Notes under the pieces: model-generated
Told to the model about the DNA's origin: nothing
What the model saw: only the letters and a program-made list of their open reading frames with translations
Database searches by the model: none
Shown here: piece after piece, positions 56,046 through 64,000 of the stretch
How positions within the stretch are numbered: the stretch's first letter is position 1
Layout of the letters: each line of letters opens with the position of its first letter
Program-made: the position numbers and the translations under genes
Source of the DNA: Terebella lapidaria
Taxonomy: Eukaryota > Annelida > Polychaeta > Terebellida > Terebellidae
Direction of reading: 5' to 3'
Assembly (NCBI GenBank): GCA_949152475.1
Contig: OX424555.1
Location: 72,555,499-72,619,498, forward strand
DNA: 64,000 bases

Positions 56046-56185
56046 CCCGGTCTGTTCAAATGGGAATAGCTTGGGAAGGGGAACATCGTGTCATGAGAGT
56101 GAATCATTTCTACATACATTCACAGGATACAGACATGCTACAAGCATTTCTGTTGATCTCAGCAACGATTATTTACATGCTTCAG
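56024..56185 (+). CDS. Exon-like frame a, copy 1, unknown
   Basis: Open frame between an acceptor-like 'cacatgttag' and the donor TTCAG|GTACCT. It encodes a stretch ending FTGYRHATSISVDLSNDY and LHAS. It is conserved in the second copy (61851-62009) despite a codon-length indel that keeps frame. It leaves phase 1, which does not fit exon-like block b directly, so an intermediate exon would be needed. I do not recognise the protein. This could be chance. Confidence 0.25.
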
Positions 56186-56881
56186 GTACCTAGCTGAAGT
56201 ATCGTTGGTTCGTCATGATCTCATAACATGTCCAAATATATACACGGCATCTAACATGGGTGACATAATTGCCAACGGGCTTCATGCATGCCACTTTGAG
56301 TAGCAATGTAGGGTAGATATTCTGGACCGATCCATTTTATCCCCCCTCGTCCTAATATCAAGGCTGGATGTAAGGAATCTGCAAGACCCAGTTCCATTTG
56401 CCCCCTGGTGCGTATTTCAATTACACATACATAACCACTGTATAACAATGTTCCCTATCAAATACATTTCAGCACTTACATGTAGTTCCAAGTAACTGTT
56501 TGGTGAGCATTGTTTCAACCTCATCACCGTGTCACAATATATCTCTGACTTAGCGCCGATCCTAATGCACAATATGTAACAACAATCTGTAACAATCCGT
56601 AACAATCGTTGCATTCATGAAGTGGCAAGTTTAATCCTCGGGACATATGAACAGTTTTGTAGTTCATATTAGCAATAATTACGATTAGCAAATAATAAAA
56701 TGTCCATAGTATATCCTCTGGACATTTTAAAATCACTGAGGAGTACGCATTGTCATTATATTTATATTTCCTTGAATATATATCATTTGTATATATTGAA
56801 TAGTTGGAAAGCGGCATAATCGAACCCCATATTTTGTATTCGGTATTTGGTTAAAATGATTATTCATTCATTTCTTTGAAG

Positions 56882-56996
56882 TGTGGCTCCATAAAGATGA
56901 TCACAATATTCCATGTCATTTTTGATATCCACATGCAGAAGAGCAATCATCCACAACAATTGGTATGTGAATCAGTCCATATCCCGTTATGGACAG
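56882..56996 (+). CDS. Exon-like frame b, copy 1, unknown
   Basis: A 115-bp open block. The acceptor is 'cattcatttctttgaag' and the donor GGACAG|GTGAGT-like ('gtgagtgg'), a strong consensus. It ends in phase 1. The encoded segment contains ITIFHVIFDIHMQ and QLVCESVHIPLWT, with alternating hydrophobic residues suggesting beta strands. Its junction with block c is in frame. The family is not recognised. Confidence 0.35.
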
Positions 56997-57167
56997 GTGA
57001 GTGGCGTCTTTCATGGTCAAATGTTGTAACACGTTGTACGTACTATACCTACATGTTATATATTTTGGTATGAAATATTGAACATTCCTAGATGTATTTG
57101 CGCATGTGTATATCTCAATCTATATTGTTTCAAAATGTATTTATTAACGTTCAAATGTGTTGTTCAG

Positions 57168-57286
57168 TAACAATAAACGTTGCAACGAACCACATTGATG
57201 CAGGAAAAAGTGGAAAAAGGACGGAGACACTTGTATGTCAGGATTCGTATAATGTGAAGCTTAGCAAATACGTCCATTGTTTATAG
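57168..57286 (+). CDS. Exon-like frame c (terminal), copy 1, unknown
   Basis: Acceptor 'aaatgtgttgttcag', then 39 codons to a TAG at 57286. Joined to block b it reads on in phase and contains VTINVATNHIDAGKSGKR and TLVCQDSYNVKLSKY. The copy at 63020-63138 is identical as far as I can see. The pair b+c looks like the last two exons of an unrecognised gene or gene fragment. Confidence 0.35.
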
Positions 57287-57899
57287 TGCCACTATTCATG
57301 TATGACTATGTCTATTTTGGCAAAATGCCTTTTTCACCTATATTTCTTGATGATCGTTGACAACGATTGGATAATGATTGGATCACTTCAGAATAGTAGG
57401 AAATCATCACCTATATCCATGTATTCCCAGCTGCCAAGATAGCCACATAAAGGAATCTCCAAATGAAAGTCTCGCTAAGAACATTGCAGGAAGTCCTTCA
57501 CTTCGTATCTGGTACTCTAAGCATATAGTACTTGAGATTAACTTGAGGGTCAGTACTCATACAGAGAGAGATAGATTGCCGCAGGGCGAGAATCGGAGGA
57601 GGCGGTCAACACTGAAAAGCGATACTATAATGAACAACGTATACATCACTAAAATGCTCATGTGTGATTTGTACAATGTACGTTTCACATGGTATCATCA
57701 TCAGAATAGTGATCATTCTCCAAAATACGTCCTCATGAACCTGCAGTGAAATTTGGACACACTGGAAAAAGCCCGATGTGAACTAATCGTCTACATCTGT
57801 GCTGAAATAAACAAAGACAAATATTTTTTCCATATATTGTCCTTACTTTAGTATCTGCAAAACAAAATGTTCAAAATGTATGTTTTGGATTGCAACACT

Positions 57900-58609
57900 C
57901 TAAAGTGCCAAACATGGATAAGAAATTTGATACCAATTACACCCCAACGTTTGTTCGTCTCACAACTCAAAGCTATCATGAGATTTTATTTTGGGTAATA
58001 TTGTATATGTCATAGCTTAATGTATGTGCTCGTCACCTGGATTACTTACTCATATTTACTTCGTTGGATAGCATGCTTGCAATTTAAGATGCCACTTTAC
58101 CTGAGGTCTTCCACAGACAAAATGATGAAGTCTGACAAATATGCTCAACAGCTGTCCAAAGCAGAGAGGAATGAGTGACTATGTTCATATACTATATAAG
58201 CATCCCTGTACGACCTGAGGATTTCACCAACTCCAGAAAAGTGTTGATGACTGACCGTAGGATTGTGTGTAGGACGGAGAAAATAACGAACTCCTGGCAA
58301 TGTGTACAATACTATTATATGAGTTTAAACAAAGTGTCCAACTTCTGATGATCATGATTTTGTAACAACAACTCACATGCAAAAGTATATATGTAGAAGT
58401 ACACAAAGACAGTGTTCCTAAGTGCGGGAAAATTGTTCCAAGCGCCACAGTGACCTCGTGAATATGTATCTTATCGCATGACAATACATGCACGGAACCC
58501 GTGAGAAATAGCTGTGGAAACAAACTCGATACCGAGAATGTTATTATGCCAGATATAAATCACTCAATAGACCCCAGTTAATTGCGTGTCACGTTTTTCA
58601 CGTCAAGTG
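57900..58609 (+). repeat. Family A (plus)
   Basis: 'gataccaattacaccccaa' at about 57927 and 'ggattacttactcatattt' at about 58040 parallel 15240-15660. 'gtccaacttctgatgatcatgattttgtaacaac' parallels 39700 and 50065. Confidence 0.65.
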
Positions 58610-59868
58610 CAGTGTTTGGTATTTCCTAAGATCACCATACATCATAGACCAGACTCCCATGAGTTACCAGGACATCAACAAAGTATCATAAGTCAGTTTG
58701 AGGATATTGGATTAATGCAGCTTCGGTGATATATCAGTTCTTACAAATCTGTGTAAGTCAGAAATGCAATCAATTGACCATGCAACTGTACAGTCGAAGC
58801 GAATCTAATGAATCTTCTTCACATTAGCTACTGGGCCAACTCATAAATCCTTGTGCCTGGCAACTACAGCCTGGCAGCATACTGTAGATCTCCTGAACAG
58901 AACCGTTGCAATCAGATATCATAATATTTCACTGTCGAAAGTTATCCTACTGGATGCTAGATCACAAGAGATGTTGTTTGATTGAGAGGACAGAAATACA
59001 CGAGTGCATTCCCCAAACGTACAAGTTATTGCTGATTCATTCATTGTTTGCTAACAATGTAGCATTTAACAGAGTGTCTGGCATGTGTGCGTGTGTGTTT
59101 ATGACGAGTTTTCTGGACTGTCATGTTTTCATTGCATGCTTGTTGAAAATAGAATAACACCTGCGTTTCTCCAGAAATAACCTCACCATTTCATACCTTC
59201 TGGTGCGTTTTTGAGAGGAATACTATTCTAGCATCACTTCAAACAAGATATAAACACTTGTGACACGGGGAAACATGTCATTGTGGTGAATTTGAAATTG
59301 CTCAGTGTTTATGTTCAATGTAGCATCACTTGTCCAACGGTGAATTAAATGTTTTGTTTGTGCATATAAAAGCGAGTTTCTGTAAAATCAGTACAACGAG
59401 TAACTCAAGATGGTTTTGTAACTGGAACGTGGAGTCTGGAATTGTAAAAGTAGTATGATGGCTGGAAATGTAAGAAACTGGATACCAATTACACCTCCAA
59501 CAACTAACCCTCTTACAATTAATATCTCTTTGTAGATGTTATTTTGGGGAATATGGTAATTACAGGACAGATTGTATGTGTTCTAACCTAATGTACATAT
59601 TACACAATTATCATACAATACGAACTTGGACTAACAATTGTGTGTGATATTTGTAATTAAAATTCGTAAATTCATTTTTGTTGCTTTGCTGTAATATCAA
59701 TATGTTCCTCAACATTTTATAGATGACTGCTTGGATCAATTTAGTTTAACAACTCAAGTTTTTCATTTTTCAATGTGAATGTAGTTACTGAAAGAAAATT
59801 GTTAATCCTGATTTTCGGGATCACTATAGAGATCACGTTATAGATCGTTTTTCAGGATCTTAGGAAAT
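58610..59868 (+). repeat. Family A tandem unit, copy 1
   Basis: It is repeated at 59919-61178 at an offset of about 1.3 kb. It includes 'gatattggattaatgcagcttcgg', 'gctaacaatgtagcattt', 'cacttgtccaacggtgaatt', 'ataccaattacacctccaac' and 'gatcacgttatagatcg'. Confidence 0.8.
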
Positions 59869-59918
59869 ACCAAACACAGTGTGTCACCAGCAAACAGCGT
59901 TATCCACGTCAGGTGCTG

Positions 59919-61178
59919 TGTTTGATATTTCCTAAGACATCATACATCATAGACCCAGACTCTCAGGAGTTACCAGGACATCAACAAAGTCTCATAAGTC
60001 AGTTTGAGGATATTGGATTAATGCAGCTTCGGTGATATATCAGTTCTTACAAATCTGTGTAAGTCAGAAATGCAATCAATTGACCATGCAACTGTACACT
60101 CGAAGCTAATCTAATGCATCTTCTTCACATTAACTACTGGACCAACGCATAAATCCTTGTGCCTGCCAAGTACACTCTGGCAGCATACTGCAGATCTCCT
60201 GAATAATACCGTTGCAATCAGATATAATATTTCACTGTCGAAAGTTCTCCTAATGGATGACAGATCAGAAGAGATTTTGTTTGATTGAGGGAACAGAAAT
60301 ACACGAGTGCATTGCCCAAACGTACAAGTTATTGCTGATTCATTCATTGTTCGCTAACAATGTAGCATTCAACAGTGTGTCTAGCATGTGTGCGTGTGTG
60401 TTTATGACGAGTTTTCTGGACTGTCATGTTGCTCGGCGTTGCTCTGAAAATAACGTCACCATTCCATACCTTATGGTGCGTTTTTGAGAGGAATACTATT
60501 CTAACATCACTTCATACAAGATATAAACACTTGTGACACGGGGAAACATGTCATTGTGGTGAATTTGAAATTGCTCAGTGTTTATGTTCAATGTAGCATC
60601 ACTTGTCCAACGGTGAATTAAATGTTTTGTTTGTGCATATAAAAGCGAGTTTCTGTAATATCAGTACAATGAGTAACTCAAGATGGTTTTGTAACTAGAA
60701 CGTGGAGCCTGGAATTGTAAAAGAAGTATGATGGATGGAAATGTAAGAAACTGGATACCAATTACACCTCCAACAACTAATCCTCTTACAATTAATATCT
60801 CTTTGTAGATGTTATTTTGGGGAATATGGTAATTACAGGACAGATTGTATGTGTTCTAACCTAATGTACATGCTATACAATTATCATACAATACGAACTT
60901 GGACTAACAATTGTGTGTGATAGTTGTAATTAAAATTCGTAAATTAATTTTTGTTGCTTTGCTGGAATATCAATATGTTCCTCAACATTTTATAGATGAC
61001 TGCTTGGATCAATTTAGTTTATCAACTCAACTTTTTAATTTTTCAATGTGAATGTAGTTACTGAAAGAAAATTGTTAATCCTGATTTTCGGGATTCAGTC
61101 ACTTTATATGTATATAGAGATCACTATATATCACTATGGTCACTATAGAGATCACGTTATAGATCGTTTTTCGGGATC
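59919..61178 (+). repeat. Family A tandem unit, copy 2
   Basis: Second copy of 58610-59868, similar throughout. About 50 bp at the junction (59869-59918) carry part of the preceding family A module ('accagcaaacagcgttatccacgtc'). Confidence 0.8.
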
Positions 61179-61850
61179 TTTCTGTAGATATTCATTTAAT
61201 ATTTCACAGTGAATTGCGTTGAACCACGGTCTTTCTCGCTTCATGTCATCCAATGTGTACCACTCACATCGAAAATTTTATAAAACGACCACTTCACATG
61301 AACTTCTCTGAAAGCATCCGACCACTTTGGATATTTTCCAAAACTCGGATGGCAAATATATCAACATAAACGAACCCCCACTGATAATACAACTTGACAC
61401 AATCTCGCTGCAAGTCTTCCACGATCCCTGTTGTTTGCTGCACAGCGCACTTGACGTTGACCTCTGCGGGAGAGTCGGTACTTGTACTGGAGATAAATTG
61501 CTGCAGGATGATATGCTGATGACTATGTGTAGGATGAACTAATCAATAATGGTCATCTAGTAATATGATCGATATCATTCACATACAAAATAATTCTTAA
61601 AAAATGTGTATGATACATTGTGATACATAACTAATGACCAATACCTGACGGTTATGATTTCGTAGCAACTATTTACATGCACAAGTATGTGTAAACTCTT
61701 GTTTGGCATCTTAAAATGCTCTAATTGTATGACTTTGTAGCTGCTAGAGAGTGTGCGAGAGAGTGCAAAATAATATGGTGCCCCGAACCGCCAGAGTGCA
61801 CTTGCTCCACCCATTCAAGTCAGTATGCCTTGTTCTTTCACACATAATAG
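61179..61850 (+). repeat. Family A continuation and linker
   Basis: 61190-61330 matches 18830-18950. 61390-61530 holds 'cttgacacaatct', 'cttgacgttgacctctgc' and 'gagtcggtacttgtactgg'. 61650-61800 is the inverse of 52600-52740. Confidence 0.65.
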
Positions 61851-62733
61851 TCATAACACTGTCCCAACCCATGCCCGGTTCAAATGGAAATAGCTTGGGA
61901 AGCGGGACCCTGTGTCATGAGAGTGACTCATTTCTACATACATTCACAGGATACAGACATGCTACAAGCATTTCTGTTGATCTCAGCAACGATTATTTAC
62001 ATGCTTCAGGTACCTAGCTGAAGGATCGTTGGTTCGTCATGATCTCATAACATGTCCAAATATATACACGGCATCTAACATTGGGGACATAATTGCCAAC
62101 GGGCTTCGTGCATGCCACTTTGAGTAGCAATGTAGGGTAAATATTCTGGACCGATCCATTTTTTCCACCGCCCCCCCCCCGTCCTAATATCAAGGCTGGA
62201 TGTAAGGAATCTGCAAGACCCAGTTCCATTTGCCCCCTGGTGTGTATTTCAATTACACATACATAACCACTGTATAACAATGTTCCCTATCAAATACATT
62301 TCAGCACTTACATGTAGTTCCAAGTAACTGTTTGGTGAGCATTGTTTCAACCTCATCACCGTGTCACAATATATCTCTGACTTAGCGCTGATCCTAATGC
62401 ACATATTTTACCTTTTTATTCCATGCTCATGAAACAATCTGTAACAATCCGTAACAATCGTTGCATTCATGAAGTGGCAAGTTTAATCCTCGGGTCATAT
62501 GAACAGTTCTGTAGTTCATATTAGCAATAATTACGATTAGCAAATAATGAAATGTCCATAGTATGTCCTCTGGTCATTTTAAAATCACTGAGGAGTACGC
62601 ATTGTCATTATATTTATATTTCCTTGAATATGTCGAATTTGTATATATTGAAAAGTTGGAAAGTGACATAATCGAACCCCATATTTTGTATTCGGTATTT
62701 GGTTAAAATGATTATTCATTCATTTCTTTGAAG

Positions 62734-62848
62734 TGTGGCTCCATAAAGATGATCACAATATTTCATGTCATTTTTGATATCCACATGCAGAAGAGCAATC
62801 ATCCACAACAATTGGTATGTGAATCAGTCCATATCCCGTTATGGACAG
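62734..62848 (+). CDS. Exon-like frame b, copy 2
   Basis: Counterpart of 56882-56996 with the same splice signals. One difference noticed is a synonymous T/C in a Phe codon. Confidence 0.3.
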
Positions 62849-63019
62849 GTGAGTGGCGTCTTTCATGGTCAAATGTTGTAACACGTTGTACGTACTGTAC
62901 CTACATGTTATATATTTTGGTATGAAATATTGAACATTCCTAGATGTGTTTGCGCATGTGTATATCTCAATATATATTGTTTCAAAATGTATTTATTAAC
63001 GTTCAAATGTGTTGTTCAG

Positions 63020-63138
63020 TAACAATAAACGTTGCAACGAACCACATTGATGCAGGAAAAAGTGGAAAAAGGACGGAGACACTTGTATGTCAGGATTCGT
63101 ATAATGTGAAGCTTAGCAAATACGTCCATTGTTTATAG
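63020..63138 (+). CDS. Exon-like frame c, copy 2
   Basis: Counterpart of 57168-57286, including the acceptor and terminal TAG; no difference seen within the frame. Confidence 0.3.
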
Positions 63139-64000
63139 TGCCACTATTCATGTAGGACTATGTCTATTTTGGCAAAATGCCTTTTTCACCTATATTTCTT
63201 GATGATCGTTGACAACGATTGGAGAATGATTGGATCACTTCAGAATAGTAGGAAATCATCACCTATATCCATGATTCCCAGCTGCCAAGATAGCCACATA
63301 AAGGAATCTCCAAATGAATGTCGCGCTAAGAACATTGCAGGAAGTCCTTCCCTTCATATCTGGTACTCTAAGCATATAGTACTTGAGATTAACTTCAGTT
63401 AGAGGGTCAGTACTCATACAGAGAAAGAGATAGATTGCCGCAGGGCGAGAATCGAAGGAGGCGGTCAACACTGAAAAGCGATACTATAATGAACAACGTA
63501 TACATCACTAAAATGCTCATGTGTGATTTGTACAATGTACGTTTCACATGGTATCATCATGAGAATAGTGATCATTCTCCAAAATACGTCCTCAGGAACC
63601 TGCAGTGAAATTTGGACACACCGGAAAAAGCCCGATGTGAACTAATCGTCTACATCTGTGCTGAAATAAACAAAGACAATTTTTTCCATATATTGTCCTT
63701 ACTTTAGTATCTGCAAAACAAAATGTTCAAAATGTATGTTTTGGATTGCAACACTCTAAAGTGCCAAACATGGATAAGAAATTTGATACTAATTACACCC
63801 CAACGTTTGTTCGTCTCACAACTCAAAGCTATCTTGAGATTTTATTTTGGGTAATATTGTATATGTCATAGCTTAATGTATGTGCTCGTCACCTGGATTA
63901 CTTACTCATATTTACTTCGTTGGATATCATGCTTGCGATTTAAGATGTCACTTTACATGAGGTCTTCCACAGACAAAATGATGAAGTCTGCCAAATATGC

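Larger units (their letters stand above)
56024..58110 (+). repeat. 2.1-kb duplicated segment, copy 1
   Basis: It is present again at 61851-64000 in the same orientation, with an offset of about 5.83-5.86 kb. The copies agree closely, including three exon-like blocks. Differences include a short extra sequence near 62405-62435 in copy 2 and scattered substitutions. Confidence 0.85.
61851..64000 (+). repeat. 2.1-kb duplicated segment, copy 2 (runs off the window)
   Basis: Colinear with 56024-58150. Homology continues to the last base ('gatgaagtctg.caaatatgc'), so the true end lies beyond the window. Confidence 0.85.

Noticed and set aside
57378..57749. 123-codon plus-strand frame
   Set aside because: The corresponding region of the second copy (63230-63600) does not keep the frame.

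Overview
The window looks like repeat-dominated nuclear DNA of a marine invertebrate. The AT-rich, intron-bearing sequence, the stacked non-autonomous elements with tandem-repeat cores and the (GTCCGTCG)n-type tracts suggest a mollusc or other lophotrochozoan, but the species cannot be read from it. No bacterial, rRNA or functional tRNA gene was seen. Almost everything is transposable-element DNA. One multi-exon gene stands out.

Layout. 1-6137: 135-bp tandem repeats inside a composite element with terminal inverted repeats (TIRs), a near-identical 1.37-kb tandem duplication carrying a tRNA-derived SINE, and a 5'-truncated LINE inserted in the repeat array. 6138-20000: a mosaic of one dispersed non-coding repeat, called family A here, in both orientations, with small MITE-like and foldback insertions and a 980-bp insertion at 17026-18005 flanked by GTAACAC. 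20029-35424, minus strand: a four-exon gene encoding a Mutator-like transposase domain, a YqaJ-type nuclease domain, a Pro/Ser-rich linker and a C-terminal Spindlin/Tudor-like domain. The intron between its last two coding exons holds a 10,755-bp Ty3/Gypsy retrotransposon (20349-31103) in the same orientation, with nearly identical LTRs, a 4-bp target duplication, a tRNA-Leu primer site, gag, a broken pol and an unidentified third ORF. 36728-38947: a near-identical 1.1-kb tandem duplication. 40712-42721: a 5'-truncated CR1/L2-like LINE. 42824-45590: two nested TIR elements, the inner with perfect 110-bp TIRs and a 6-bp target duplication. 45833-48930: repeat-cored elements with units of about 112, 147 and 120 bp. 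49341-64000: more family A, a 1-kb inverted repeat, a CCAACGTTGG-rich block, a TIR element, and a 2.1-kb segment present twice with conserved exon-like reading frames.

The Mutator/YqaJ/Tudor gene model rests on phase-compatible splice sites: every predicted junction keeps one reading frame across four exons, and the retrotransposon sits cleanly in an intron that would otherwise be about 0.34 kb. The gene carries one apparent frameshift between its transposase and nuclease parts, so this copy may be a pseudogene, or the frameshift may be an assembly error. The retrotransposon pol also carries a frameshift, at a GA dinucleotide run, although the LTRs indicate a very recent insertion. All comparisons were made by eye; no alignment or database search was run.
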